Of a DNA stretch of 64,000 nt, positions 8,005 through 17,460 are shown piece after piece; position 1 is the stretch's first letter, and each line of letters begins with the position of its first letter. Source of the stretch: Croceicoccus sp. YJ47 (GTDB taxonomy: Bacteria > Pseudomonadota > Alphaproteobacteria > Sphingomonadales > Sphingomonadaceae); NCBI RefSeq assembly GCF_016745095.1, contig NZ_CP067087.1, positions 1,662,501 through 1,726,500 on the forward strand, written 5' to 3'. A program made the position numbers and the translations under genes. The notes under the pieces were generated by a model, which saw nothing but the letters and a program-made list of their open reading frames with translations, was not told the origin of the DNA and did no database searches.

Positions 8005-10125
8005 ATGCAGACCGCTGCGTCGAAGGCGCCTGCATTCCGGGCGGCGAGCATGGCCTTGCCGGTCGGTATCCTGACGCTGATCACATTGATGGTGCTGCCG
8101 ATCCCGGCGGTGATGCTCGATGTCTTCTTCGTCCTCAATATCGCGCTTTCGGTGGCGGTGCTGATGGCGGCGATGAATGCGATGAAGCCGCTCGACTTCT
8201 CCTCATTTCCATCCGTGTTGCTGTTCGCGACCTTGCTGCGGCTCGCGCTCAATGTCGCGTCCACCCGCGTCGTTCTGGTGAGCGGGCACGAGGGCGCGGG
8301 CGCGGCAGGCGATGTCATCGAAAGCTTCGGACAGTTCCTCGTCGGCGGCAATTTCGCGGTCGGCATTTTCGTCTTCGTCATCCTGCTCATCATCAACATG
8401 ATCGTCATCACGAAGGGCGCGGGGCGCGTGTCCGAGGTCAGCGCGCGCTTCACGCTCGACGCGCTGCCGGGCAAGCAGATGGCCATCGACAGCGACATCG
8501 CCGCCGGGCTGATGACCTCGGACGAGGCGAAGGCCCGCCGTGCCGAAGTCGCGACCGAGGCCGATTTCTACGGCGCGATGGACGGCGCGAGCAAGTTCGT
8601 GAAGGGCGACGCGATCGCGGCCCTGCTCATCCTCGCCGTCAATATCATCGCCGGTTTCTGCCTCGGCATGATCAGCCACGGGCTGACCGCGGCGGAGGCT
8701 GCGGAAAGCTACATCACCCTTGCCGTTGGCGACGCGCTCGTCGCGCAGGTGCCTGCGCTGCTGCTGTCCATCGCGGCGGCCGTGATCGTCACCCGCGTCA
8801 CGGACAAGAGCGACCTTGCCGGCCATATCGGCGGACAGTTTTCGGACCCGCGCAGCTGGATGCCGGTTGCCGTCGTCATGGGCGCGCTGGGCATGATCCC
8901 CGCCATGCCGCAAAGCGTGTTCCTGCCCGCCGCGGCCATCGCCGGCTATCTGGCCTGGCACCTTAAGAAACGCGCTGCGCAGCCCGAACCCGTGGCGGAG
9001 GCGCCGCCGGTGTCGCCCGACCGCATCACGATGGAGGATGTGAGCGACCGCACGCTCATCACCATCGAGATGGGCTATGGCCTCGTCCATCTCGTCGACA
9101 AGGCGAAGGGGGCGCCGCTGGTCGCGCGGATCACCGGCGTACGGCGCCAGCTGTCGCAGACCTTCGGCTTTATCGTGCCGCAATTCCGCGTGCGCGATTC
9201 GCTCGACATCGACGCCAATGCCTATCGCGTCCTGCTGGGCGGGGTGCATATCGGCGGCGCCACGATCCGCAACGCGCGCGTGCTCGCCATCGACATCGGC
9301 GACGTGCGCGAAGGCCACGCGATCGAAGGGGAACCCACCTTCGATCCGAGCTTTGGCTGTCCCGCGCTCTGGATCGAGGAGAGCGAGCGCGACCATGCCA
9401 CGGCCGAAGGGTTCCTGACCGTCGATCCCTCCACCGTGATCGCCACCCATCTCGATCAGCTGCTGTCGCGGCGCCCCGATGCGCTGCTCGGGCCGGAAGA
9501 GGTGCGCGCCTTGCTCGACACGGTGAAGGAGGATTCGCCGGGCCTCATTGAGGCGATCCATCCCGACCCGCTGTCGCTGTCCAAACTGACCCGCGTGCTG
9601 CGGGCGCTGCTTGCCGATGGCATATCGCTGGCCCATCCGCTCCCCGTGCTGTCCTCGCTCGCGCTCGCCTTGCAGCAGACGCAGGATTTCGAGGCGCTCA
9701 TCGACCGGGTGCGGATCGACATGGGCGGCTGGATCGTCGGCAAGATCTGCCCTTATGGCGAGGTGCTGCCGGTCGTGACGCTGGATGCGCGGCTGGAAAG
9801 CGCGATCCTGCAAGGCATGCGCGACCCCGCGACCGGGCAACCGATCATCGAGCCCGACCTTGCCGGCATGATCGGCGAACGCCTCGCCCGGATCAGCGCG
9901 GATCTCGCGCAGCGCGACACGCCCGCCAATACGCCCGCGCTTGTGGTGCAGCCGCCGGCCCGCCGCGCGCTCAACGCGCTGGTGCGTGCGCGGGCGCCCG
10001 ATTGCGTGGTGATGGCGCTGGCCGAATTGCCCACCTCGCAGGCCGTCGAGGTCATCGCCGTCATCGGCGCCGAAGAGGAACAGGCCGAACCGCAAAACGC
10101 CCGGCAAGAGGAGCTTGCAGCATGA
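8005..10125 (+). CDS. flhA: Flagellar export apparatus protein FlhA
   Basis: About 706 residues. The N-terminal half has several membrane segments and conserved loops, including PLDFSSFPSVLLFATLLRLA with LNVASTRVVL and ITKGAGRVSEVSARFTLDAL with PGKQMAIDSD, the FHIPEP signature. The C-terminal half is the cytosolic docking domain. FlhA is the core of the type III flagellar export gate in the inner membrane. The ATG at 8005 is favoured; a TTG two codons earlier would overlap the transglycosylase stop. Confidence 0.97.
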   Translation: MQTAASKAPAFRAASMALPVGILTLITLMVLPIPAVMLDVFFVLNIALSVAVLMAAMNAMKPLDFSSFPSVLLFATLLRLALNVASTRVVLVSGHEGAGAAGDVIESFGQFLVGGNFAVGIFVFVILLIINMIVITKGAGRVSEVSARFTLDALPGKQMAIDSDIAAGLMTSDEAKARRAEVATEADFYGAMDGASKFVKGDAIAALLILAVNIIAGFCLGMISHGLTAAEAAESYITLAVGDALVAQVPALLLSIAAAVIVTRVTDKSDLAGHIGGQFSDPRSWMPVAVVMGALGMIPAMPQSVFLPAAAIAGYLAWHLKKRAAQPEPVAEAPPVSPDRITMEDVSDRTLITIEMGYGLVHLVDKAKGAPLVARITGVRRQLSQTFGFIVPQFRVRDSLDIDANAYRVLLGGVHIGGATIRNARVLAIDIGDVREGHAIEGEPTFDPSFGCPALWIEESERDHATAEGFLTVDPSTVIATHLDQLLSRRPDALLGPEEVRALLDTVKEDSPGLIEAIHPDPLSLSKLTRVLRALLADGISLAHPLPVLSSLALALQQTQDFEALIDRVRIDMGGWIVGKICPYGEVLPVVTLDARLESAILQGMRDPATGQPIIEPDLAGMIGERLARISADLAQRDTPANTPALVVQPPARRALNALVRARAPDCVVMALAELPTSQAVEVIAVIGAEEEQAEPQNARQEELAA

Positions 10126-10847
10126 AGTTGGACCATCGACAGTTCCGCGCCGCCAGCGCCTATGGCGCGCGCGACGGGGCGGAGGACCGGATCCGCCGGT
10201 TCCTGCCCATGGTGCATCGCGCCGCCTGGCACATCAACGGGTCGGGGCGGGCCGGGCTGGAAATCGACGATCTGGTGCAGGCCGGGATGGTCGCGCTCAC
10301 CGAATGCGCGCGGCGGCATGACGGCCCGACGGAGGATGGTTTTGCCGCCTATGCCCGTATCCGGGTGCGCGGCGCGATGTTCGATGCGATCCGCCGCACC
10401 CTTCCCGATTCGCGCGGCGCGGTCCGCCGCCGCCGTCAGCGCGAGGAAATGCGGCAGAAGCTTACCGGCGAGCTCGGCCGCGAGCCCGACCGGGCCGAGC
10501 TGAATGCCGCGCTCGACCATATGCCGGGCGGGCATGGGGCGGACGAAATGCCGGTGCGGCTGACCTCGCTCGATGCGGATTACGACGATGGCGACGGGCG
10601 GTTCGCGGACGATACGCCCGATGCCTTCGACCTCCTTTCGGGCGCCCAGGACCGCAGCGCGCTGATCGTGGCGATTACGCAGTTGCCCGAACGGCAGCAG
10701 CTCGTCCTGCAGCTCTATTTCACCGAGGAATTGAACCTGACCGAGATCGCCGCCGTGCTGGAGGTATCGGTCCCCCGCGTGCATCAGATCAAGGCCGCGG
10801 CCCTCAAATCGCTGCGAAGCTTGCTGGAACAGGACGAGGCGGCCTGA
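10122..10847 (+). CDS. fliA: Flagellar sigma factor FliA (sigma-28)
   Basis: 241 residues. Region 2 is seen in LEIDDLVQAGMVALTECARR with FAAYARIRVRGAMFDAIRRT; region 4 in LPERQQLVLQLYFTEELNLT, then EIAAVLEVSVPRVHQIKAAA. This is the sigma-70 family arrangement of FliA. It overlaps flhA (ATGA). With flgM 3.4 kb upstream, it forms the late flagellar checkpoint that controls filament and chemotaxis genes outside this window. Confidence 0.94.
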   Translation: MKLDHRQFRAASAYGARDGAEDRIRRFLPMVHRAAWHINGSGRAGLEIDDLVQAGMVALTECARRHDGPTEDGFAAYARIRVRGAMFDAIRRTLPDSRGAVRRRRQREEMRQKLTGELGREPDRAELNAALDHMPGGHGADEMPVRLTSLDADYDDGDGRFADDTPDAFDLLSGAQDRSALIVAITQLPERQQLVLQLYFTEELNLTEIAAVLEVSVPRVHQIKAAALKSLRSLLEQDEAA

Positions 10848-10854
10848 GCGCATG

Positions 10855-10887
10855 AAAAGCCCCGCCGGCCACGGGGGCGGGCGGGGC
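10855..10887 (-). terminator. Rho-independent terminator between convergent fliA and DUF2141 gene
   Basis: GCCCCGCC (10859-10866) pairs with GGCGGGGC (10880-10887). On the minus strand the stem is followed by TTTTC, as expected for a terminator of the leftward gene ending at 10923. The rightward T tract is poor, so it may serve fliA less well. Confidence 0.7.
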
Positions 10888-10922
10888 AATTCCTGTCCGG
10901 TCCGGTCAGCGCTCGCCGTCCA

Positions 10923-11435
10923 TCACGGGTAGCGCATGTTGATGCGCGTCGCGAGCCCCGGCTTCGCCACGTTCAGCCGTACCGAGCGGAAGGCGGGCAG
11001 GCCGGCCACCGTGCTGGGATTATTGGTGAAGCCGAACCCTTCGGTCGGGAGGCCGAACGTGCTGCGGTCGATCTTCCGGTTGGCGTTCTCGTCATGATAG
11101 ACCGCGATCGCCCAGACCCCGTTCGACGGCAGCTTGAGGCAGGCCTTCGTCGTGCCTGCCTGCGCCGGAATGCGTTCGACGTCGCGCGATCCGCCACTTG
11201 CCAGAAACTTGCTGCGATCGTCGTCATACAGCGTCAGCGTGACATAGCCGTTCGAATTCTTGACGCCCGCCACCTCGACATAGATCCAGCTTTTCCCGCT
11301 GGTATCGCCGTTGCATCCGGCGGGGGCGGCATGGGCCGGTGCGGCGCCCAGCGCGAGGCCGCCGACACCGACGGCCGCCGCGGCCATGGCCGCCTTGCCC
11401 CATTGGCTAAACTTGGTTTTCATCGTCTCGGTCAT
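10923..11435 (-). CDS. Secreted DUF2141-family protein
   Basis: 170 residues. A long Ala/Gly-rich signal peptide ends near AHAAPAG. The mature part (VEVAGVKNSNGYVTLTLYDD, then GVWAIAVYHDENANRKIDRS and FGLPTEGFGFTNNPS) matches the DUF2141 family, a beta-sandwich often found in exported proteins of unknown function. An in-frame ATG at 11423 is an alternative start. No neighbour indicates a role; it separates the flagellar and RiPP loci. Confidence 0.85.
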   Translation of the reverse strand: MTETMKTKFSQWGKAAMAAAAVGVGGLALGAAPAHAAPAGCNGDTSGKSWIYVEVAGVKNSNGYVTLTLYDDDRSKFLASGGSRDVERIPAQAGTTKACLKLPSNGVWAIAVYHDENANRKIDRSTFGLPTEGFGFTNNPSTVAGLPAFRSVRLNVAKPGLATRINMRYP

Positions 11436-11653
11436 AATGTCCGGTCAGTCCTGATTCCATGATGCATCGGCAAAAGCTGGGCTGCGACCCTGCGCGACGC
11501 AAGGTTTTTCGAAAGGCAGAAGCGCAATGGATCGCATGGCCGTGTTTGAATACGGCTCGATCCTTGTTGCCGTAATGGCGGTTACACGGTGAATAGTCCC
11601 TGAATTTGCTTAGGCCCGCGCTGCTGCGCAATACGGCCCGGCGATGTCGGCCA

Positions 11654-12314
11654 TCAACGGTTGGGGCGGTCCGTCTTTTCGCCATTCTCGTCGCTATCGG
11701 AAAGCCATCGCGCGAGATCGCCGCCGGCCTGCGCCTCGGACCGGGCGCGCGAGGTGCTGGCCTGCGCGATGGTGCGGATCGCGCGATTGCCGAGCCAGCG
11801 CAGCCGTCCTTCGGGCGCAGGTTCCGCGAAACCGGCGCTCAACCGTTCGAACATGGTCGAAACCATGCCGCCGCCCTGCGCCGCCTCGACCGCGAGCTTC
11901 ACCTGGTCGCGCGTCTCGAAATCCTGAAGGATCAGGTTCTCGCCCCATGCCATCACGTCGTCCGGAACGGTGGCGGCGGCATCTCTGCCCTCAATCGCCC
12001 CGAAATAGCGTTCGACCAGCGCAAGAACGAGCATTGCGCCCGATTCGTAGCCGGCCTCCTGCGCACGGGCGGTGAATTCGGCCCAGTCGATCGTGCTGTC
12101 CCGACAGAGCATCGCGATATCCGACAGGGCGAGCGGACCGCAATCGAAACGATGATTATAGGCGGCATGCACGACCTGATGGGCGAGCATGTGCTGCGCG
12201 CTGGGGTAGCGGACCGCCTGCCCGCTCAGCATCCGGGTCCGCGCCTCGGCGAGGATGTCCTCGGTCGCGATATGGGGGACGAACGGGCCGCGCGGCTTTT
12301 GCGGCTCCATGATG
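11654..12314 (-). pseudogene. RiPP-cluster nucleotidyltransferase, C-terminal fragment
   Basis: This is the downstream half of a gene split by the IS6100 structure. It continues in frame from the fragment at 18341-18897: across the junction the text reads HIELHHRIMEPQKPRGPFVP. The fragment also contains HMLAHQVVHAAYNHRFDCGP and a helical C terminus ending in KTDRPNR. Joined, the two parts give 1,218 bp, exactly 405 codons plus stop. The family is the nucleotidyltransferase-fold tailoring protein found in lasso-type clusters. An internal ATG at 12310 could still start a 218-residue product, but it would lack the catalytic half. Confidence 0.85.
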
Positions 12315-12322
12315 CGGTGGTG
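12315..12322. repeat. 8-bp target site duplication, left copy
   Basis: CGGTGGTG directly abuts the left end of the left IS6100 and is repeated exactly at 18341-18348, directly right of the right IS6100. IS6-family elements make 8-bp duplications. The match shows that the whole 12323-18340 block entered here as a single event. Confidence 0.95.
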
Positions 12323-13202
12323 GGCTCTGTTGCAAAGATTGGCGGCAGTCAGAGGTAGGCTGTCGCTCTGCGCCGATCAGGCGGCTGCTGCGAAATGGTG
12401 GTTGAGCATGCCCATGGCCTCCGTCAGCGCCGAGGGCCCAATGCCAAAAGCTCTCTCCACAAGGCGCACCTCGCCCCTGATGCCGGGCTGCAGGCACCAG
12501 GGGCGAGCCTGTCCTTTGCGCAGGGCTCGCATGACTTCGAATCCCTTGATCGTGGCATAGGCCGTGGGGATCGATTTGAAACCGCGCACCGGCTTGATCA
12601 GTATCTTGAGCTTTCCGTGATCGGCCTCGATCACGTTATTGAGATACTTCACCTGCCGGTGGGCCGTCTCCCGGTCCAGCTTTCCTTCGCGCTTCAATTC
12701 GGTGATCGCTGCACCATAGCTCGGCGCTTTGTCGGTATTGAGCGTGGCAGGCTTTTCCCAGTGCTTCAGGCCTCGCAGGGCCTTGCCCAGGAACCGCTTC
12801 GCTGCCTTGGCGCTGCGGGTCGGCGACAGGTAGAAATCGATCGTGTCGCCCCGCTTGTCGACTGCCCGGTACAGGTAGGTCCACTTGCCCCGCACCTTGA
12901 CGTAGGTTTCATCCAGGCGCCAGCTCGGATCAAAGCCACGCCGCCAGAACCAGCGCAGCCGCTTCTCCATCTCCGGGGCGTAGCACTGGACCCAGCGATA
13001 GATCGTCGTATGGTCGACCGAAATGCCGCGTTCCGCCAGCATTTCCTCAAGGTCGCGATAGCTGATCGGATAGCGACAATACCAGCGCACCGCCCACAGG
13101 ATCACATCACCCTGGAAATGGCGCCACTTGAAATCCGTCATCGTTCCGTCCGTCCAATCTCCGCCAAGCATGCTCAAGCTTCACGATTTTTGCAACAGAG
13201 CC
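12323..13202 (-). mobile_element. IS6100 (left copy), IS6 family, 880 bp
   Basis: An 880-bp element bounded by the 14-bp perfect terminal inverted repeats GGCTCTGTTGCAAA and TTTGCAACAGAGCC. The sequence and transposase are those of IS6100. By inspection it is identical to the copy at 17461-18340 and in the same orientation. IS6-family elements move replicatively and make cointegrates with direct IS copies. Confidence 0.97.
12377..13141 (-). CDS. tnpA: IS6100 transposase (left copy)
   Basis: 254 residues from the ATG at 13141; in-frame starts upstream (13171, 13177) would give 264-266 residues. The DDE catalytic triad is visible: Asp in [20 protein letters not shown], Asp in [13 protein letters not shown] and Glu in [12 protein letters not shown]. 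An N-terminal zinc-finger/HTH region ([20 protein letters not shown]) precedes it. It catalyses replicative transposition of the element. The reading frame is intact, so the element may be active. Confidence 0.96.
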   Translation of the reverse strand: MTDFKWRHFQGDVILWAVRWYCRYPISYRDLEEMLAERGISVDHTTIYRWVQCYAPEMEKRLRWFWRRGFDPSWRLDETYVKVRGKWTYLYRAVDKRGDTIDFYLSPTRSAKAAKRFLGKALRGLKHWEKPATLNTDKAPSYGAAITELKREGKLDRETAHRQVKYLNNVIEADHGKLKILIKPVRGFKSIPTAYATIKGFEVMRALRKGQARPWCLQPGIRGEVRLVERAFGIGPSALTEAMGMLNHHFAAAA

Positions 13203-14223
13203 CTTCGCGTACACTGGCGGGGAGAGCCTGGATACCGGTCAGCGGCGACAAGGGAGCGCTGCCTTCCATCAGGCTTGCTTCGGCGAAGGCATAGTTGGCT
13301 GCCATGATGGCCGCGATCCTCGGGCCGTCATAGTCGCGCGCCGCGCGCATCACCGCCTCGTAATGACGGAAGGATCGGCGATAGCATTCAGCAACCAGCG
13401 TCTCCTTATCGCCCAGATTATGATAGATTACCTTCTTGGTCACCCCGACGCGCGTTGCTATCTCATCGAGCGAGGTTGCATCGACCCCCTTCAGATTGAA
13501 GAGCCACGATGCTGCGCCCAGCAGCGCCTCCTGCTTCGCCGCCGCCACGGCCTGCCCGTCGAACAAATTCACGTCAGAGATGTGACCGAGAGCGATGTCG
13601 ATCGGGCGAAATTCAACATTCGAGCGGCGATCGGTCGCAACGCCCTCGCGAAGAATGGCTTTCAGCGCCTCGACAAGATCGCGGTGAGAGAGGCTCTCGT
13701 TGCTCCGCCACTGGCGCGCGATCGGAACCCACAACACAAGCCCCAATATGGCGGGGGCGATGATGCTGGCGCGGCTTTCGCGCAGTTCCCCGCGTGCCGC
13801 GCCCGCCGCCAGCAGACCCGCAATGCCGGCTTTGACGGCTTGGAAACGGCTGCTGATGATCGCGCGTCGTTCGGGTGCGAGATAGGCGAGATCGCTGAGC
13901 GCCGCGAGCTCAGGCGCGTCATCTGCCAGCAGCGAATCGACTAAGCGTAGCAGCTTGGCCATGGCATCGCCGCCAGCCGCCTCCGCAGCGGCAAGTTCCG
14001 TCGCCATTGTCTCGCACGTGCGCTGATAGCTTTGGAATACGAGATCTTCCTGATCTTCGAAATAATAATAGAGGGCGGCGCGCGATACCCCGAGGCGGGT
14101 CGCGACCATCGGAAGCGAGGCGTTTGAAACGCCATGGCTATTCAGCGTGCGCGCCGCTTCTTCCATGACGCGCTTGCGCTTCGAACCCTTGGCTATGCGA
14201 ACCTTGGCAGATGGGGTGGACAT
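13174..14223 (-). CDS. TetR-family regulator with two tandem HTH domains, 3' end truncated by IS6100
   Basis: The protein has one TetR DNA-binding domain at the N terminus (MVATRLGVSRAALYYYFEDQ) and a second in the middle (LDEIATRVGVTKKVIYHNLG), each followed by a helical segment: two TetR units fused in one chain. The native reading frame meets the IS at 13203 and ends with nine IS-encoded residues (GLCCKNREA), so the natural C terminus is missing. The start at 14223 follows the ORF upstream of MSTPSAKVRI. It is divergent from the receptor gene and probably regulates it. Confidence 0.85.
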   Translation of the reverse strand: MSTPSAKVRIAKGSKRKRVMEEAARTLNSHGVSNASLPMVATRLGVSRAALYYYFEDQEDLVFQSYQRTCETMATELAAAEAAGGDAMAKLLRLVDSLLADDAPELAALSDLAYLAPERRAIISSRFQAVKAGIAGLLAAGAARGELRESRASIIAPAILGLVLWVPIARQWRSNESLSHRDLVEALKAILREGVATDRRSNVEFRPIDIALGHISDVNLFDGQAVAAAKQEALLGAASWLFNLKGVDATSLDEIATRVGVTKKVIYHNLGDKETLVAECYRRSFRHYEAVMRAARDYDGPRIAAIMAANYAFAEASLMEGSAPLSPLTGIQALPASVREGLCCKNREA

Positions 14224-14271
14224 GTTCCTTTTCACCATAGGTGTGCTTTTACGTCAATCGCTCACATGGAA

Positions 14272-14335
14272 CTCATTTGTAAATTTTCTTGACTCGGATT
14301 TTGCGTTATGATGTAGGAGTGCCCTCAAATGTAAA
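14272..14335. promoter_or_regulatory. Paired near-identical 12-mers in the tetR/receptor divergent region
   Basis: CTCATTTGTAAA (14272-14283) and CTCAAATGTAAA (14324-14335) differ at two positions and are 52 bp apart, close to five helical turns. They lie in the 163-bp gap between the divergent TetR and TonB-receptor genes. Two sites on one face of the helix would suit the two-HTH regulator next door, but this is an inference. Confidence 0.4.
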
Positions 14336-14386
14336 AAGTCGGGGATGCGATCATCATCCGGCACATCGGGTGAGGAAAATTCGACC

Positions 14387-16567
14387 ATGCCAAATTACCG
14401 CAACCGCCTTTTGTGCGCCGCCGCTGCGATGGCGCTCCCCTTCCCCGTCCTCGCGCAGGAGGCGGACACCGGAGCCGAAGAGGTCAACGCAGGCGAAATC
14501 GTCGTCACGGCGCAGAAGCGCTCACAGTCCATCCAGCAAGTCCCCGTCGCCATTTCGGCGCTGAACTCGGAGATGCTGGAAGAGCGCGGCATTTCAACCG
14601 CCGCAGGTCTGCAATTCAGCGTGCCCAGCACCCAGATTGGCAATCTGCTTGGCCAGACATCGGTGACGATCCGCGGTGTCGGCCTCAATCAGGGCGCGCC
14701 CGGCGTGGCGATCCACGTCGATGGTGTCTATCAGCCGCGGCCTTCGATGGGGGACCTCCTCCAGATCGATCTCGAGCGGGTCGAAGTTTTGCGCGGGCCC
14801 CAAGGAACGCTCTACGGACGCAACGCCAATGGCGGCGCGGTCAATTTCATCACCAAGGCGCCGACCGACGAATATGAAGGCTATCTGCTCGCAAGCTACG
14901 CCAACTATGACGAGGCGCGCGTGCAGGGAATGGTCAACGTCCCGCTTGGCGAGAATATCCGAGGCCGCGTTGTGCTCGACTGGAACCGCCGCGGTGATGG
15001 CTTCGTCAAGAATATCATCGCGGGCGGGCAGGATCTTGATCGCGGACGCACCTTTTCGGGCCGCCTGCGCTTCGACATGGATATCACGCCCAACTTCGAG
15101 CTGAGCCTCGCTACAACCTTTCTCGACGGCACGGGCCCGACGCAATATTTCGTGCTGAGCAACCCTCCGACGGCGCCGGTGGTGTCGGTCAATCCGGCGC
15201 TCGCCTCCGCCTCCTATTCGTTCGAGCCTTGGCGCACGGCCGCCAATGATCCGGTCAACACCGAGCGACGGCTGTCGATGAGTTCGGCGACCGCGACCTG
15301 GTCGCTCGGCGACGTTACACTGAAATCGATCAGCGCCTACACGACGCTTCGCGACGACTCGCTCGCCGATGACGACGGGATCAACGTCTCGATCTTCCCG
15401 GCCCGCCGCTTCTATGACTCGAAGAGTTTTTCGCAGGAACTGAATGTCGGCGCGAGCTTCGACGCTGCCGATGTCGTTGCCGGAATTTACTATCTCAAGG
15501 ACAGCTACAAGCACATCCTCGACTATGACCTACTCGAAGGCGTGGCGCCACTGTCGCCGCTCGGCCTGCCGCCCGGAAGCGACCTCGTGTTCGACGTTCG
15601 CGACTATGATACGAGCGTCAAGGCCGCATTCGCCGACGTCACGGTCCGCGCGATCGGCGATCTCAGCCTGATTGCCGGTATCCGCTACTCCGAGGAAAAG
15701 CAGACGCAGGTCCAGCGCAATACCATCTCAATCGGCAAAATCGCGACGATCGAAACCTGCCCACTGACGACCAACGAAGCAAAATTCACCTCGACGACGC
15801 CCCGCATCGGAGCGCGCTATGAATTTTCGCCCGCGGCGAACGCCTATGCGACCTTCTCGAAAGGCTACAAGGCGGGCGGTTTCAATCTCAACGCGTGCAG
15901 CAACCAGTTCAATCCCGAAAAACTTGATTCCTATGAGGTCGGGCTCAAGACGCGGCTTCTGAATCGCACGCTGACGCTCAACCTGTCGGCCTTTTACTAC
16001 GATTATACCGATCTCCAGATCAGCCAGGTCGTCGGGCTTGCCCGCTTCATCACCAACGCGGCGGCGGCAAGGATCAAAGGCGCCGAGTTCGAAGCCGACT
16101 GGCAGCCGGACGAGCATTGGTCGATCAACGCCAACGCGACCTATCTCGATGCGACCTACAAGCGCTTCTCGAACACCGACGGACTCGATCCGGCTGCCGG
16201 AGTTCAGCTGCTTGACGGCAATCGGCTCAATGAAGCGCCGAAATTCTCAGGCAACTTGGGCATCGCCTACCGTACCGCCGCGAGCGATTTGGGCCGTTTC
16301 ACGATCCGAACCGACCTCAGCTATCGCAGCCGATATTATCTCCGCGAGTTCAACGGCCCGCTCGACACGCAGGAAGCCTTCGCGCTGATCAATGCCGGAC
16401 TCATTTGGGACAGCCCCGACGAGCGTTTCCGCGTTCGGCTGTTCGTCAACAACCTGACCAACAAGGCCTATATCGCGCGAATGGACTCGTCCGACAATTT
16501 TGGCGCGCGATTCATCTCGTGGAACGCGCCGCGCCAATATGGCGTCGAACTGCGCACCAATTTCTGA
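14387..16567 (+). CDS. TonB-dependent outer-membrane receptor
   Basis: 726 residues. A signal peptide (ending FPVLAQ) is followed by the TonB-box region [20 protein letters not shown], the plug with [20 protein letters not shown] and [20 protein letters not shown], and a beta-barrel ending in an aromatic residue (ELRTNF). This subtype is common in sphingomonads and imports siderophores, sugars or aromatic substrates. The next gene, an acyl-CoA dehydrogenase, points to a carbon substrate rather than iron, but that is inference. It is carried within the IS6100-bounded segment. Confidence 0.93.
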   Translation: MPNYRNRLLCAAAAMALPFPVLAQEADTGAEEVNAGEIVVTAQKRSQSIQQVPVAISALNSEMLEERGISTAAGLQFSVPSTQIGNLLGQTSVTIRGVGLNQGAPGVAIHVDGVYQPRPSMGDLLQIDLERVEVLRGPQGTLYGRNANGGAVNFITKAPTDEYEGYLLASYANYDEARVQGMVNVPLGENIRGRVVLDWNRRGDGFVKNIIAGGQDLDRGRTFSGRLRFDMDITPNFELSLATTFLDGTGPTQYFVLSNPPTAPVVSVNPALASASYSFEPWRTAANDPVNTERRLSMSSATATWSLGDVTLKSISAYTTLRDDSLADDDGINVSIFPARRFYDSKSFSQELNVGASFDAADVVAGIYYLKDSYKHILDYDLLEGVAPLSPLGLPPGSDLVFDVRDYDTSVKAAFADVTVRAIGDLSLIAGIRYSEEKQTQVQRNTISIGKIATIETCPLTTNEAKFTSTTPRIGARYEFSPAANAYATFSKGYKAGGFNLNACSNQFNPEKLDSYEVGLKTRLLNRTLTLNLSAFYYDYTDLQISQVVGLARFITNAAAARIKGAEFEADWQPDEHWSINANATYLDATYKRFSNTDGLDPAAGVQLLDGNRLNEAPKFSGNLGIAYRTAASDLGRFTIRTDLSYRSRYYLREFNGPLDTQEAFALINAGLIWDSPDERFRVRLFVNNLTNKAYIARMDSSDNFGARFISWNAPRQYGVELRTNF

Positions 16568-16631
16568 TCCCTGCTCCCTCCTGCCGGGGAGCGGTGAGCT
16601 CCCTGGTAGCCAATCGGACGATCTCAAACAA

Positions 16632-17460
16632 ATGACGACAGCAGCCTTCGACTGGGCCGACCCGTTCGGCTTTGATGCACAGCTCTCAAGCGAAGAGCGC
16701 ATGATGCGCGAGGTGGCACAGGACTATGCCCAAAATCGGCTGCTGCCTCGCGTGGTCGACGCTTTCGCCAACGAAACGTCCGACAGCGGGATATTTCGGG
16801 AGCTGGGAGCGCTCGGCCTGCTCGGCCCCACCGTCCCAGTCGAATATGGCGGAGCGGGCGCTTCCTATGTCGGATATGGACTGATCGCGCGCGAAATCGA
16901 GCGGATCGACTCCGGCTATCGATCAATGTTCTCGGTGCAGTCGAGCCTGGTGATGCACCCGATCCTCGCTTACGGCACGGAAGCGCAGAAGCGGCGCTAT
17001 CTCCCGAAACTTGCGACCGGCGAATGGATCGGCTGTTTCGGCCTCACCGAGCCCGATGCAGGGTCGAACCCGTCGCAGATGCGAACGCGTGCCGATCGGG
17101 TCGATGGCGGCTATATCCTGAATGGCAGCAAGACATGGATCAGCAACGCACCGATAGCCGATGTCTTCATTGTTTGGGCAAAGTGTAGCGAGACGAACGT
17201 TATTCGCGGCTTCGTCCTTGATCGCGGCGCCAAGGGCCTGTCGACCGCCAAGATCGAGGGGAAGCTCAGCCTCCGCACATCGATCACTGGCAGCATTCAT
17301 TTCGACGGGGTCGAGGTGAGCAATGACGCGCTGCTCCCCGGCGTGAGCGGCCTCGCGGGGCCGTTCGGCTGCCTTAACCGGGCCCGGTTCGGGATCGCCT
17401 GGGGCGCGGTCGGCGCAGCCGAAGCCTGCTATGCCGCCGCGCGCCGATATGGCCTCGAAC
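16632..17460 (+). pseudogene. Glutaryl-CoA-type acyl-CoA dehydrogenase, 3' truncated by IS6100
   Basis: 276 native codons of a family that is usually about 390 residues. The N-terminal and middle domains are present: [20 protein letters not shown], then [20 protein letters not shown] and [20 protein letters not shown], which resemble glutaryl-CoA dehydrogenase. The coding frame hits the IS6100 end at 17461 and runs on to a stop at 17543 in IS sequence. The C-terminal helical domain, with the catalytic Glu expected there, is lost, so the product should be inactive. Confidence 0.88.

Noticed and set aside
8203..10107. 634-codon frame antisense to flhA
   Set aside because: No recognisable domain, biased composition, and a certain gene on the other strand.
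11436..11653. Possible small gene upstream of the DUF2141 gene (92 codons)
   Set aside because: Weak composition and no family match; more likely promoter and spacer sequence.
12395..13294. Plus-strand frame across the left IS6100 (and the similar frame at 17533)
   Set aside because: It is antisense to the transposase; seen in both IS copies because the IS is repeated.
13203..17460. Target duplication at the inner IS junctions
   Set aside because: The 8 bp beside each inner end differ (CTTCGCGT and CCTCGAAC), so the passenger was not flanked by a single IS insertion.
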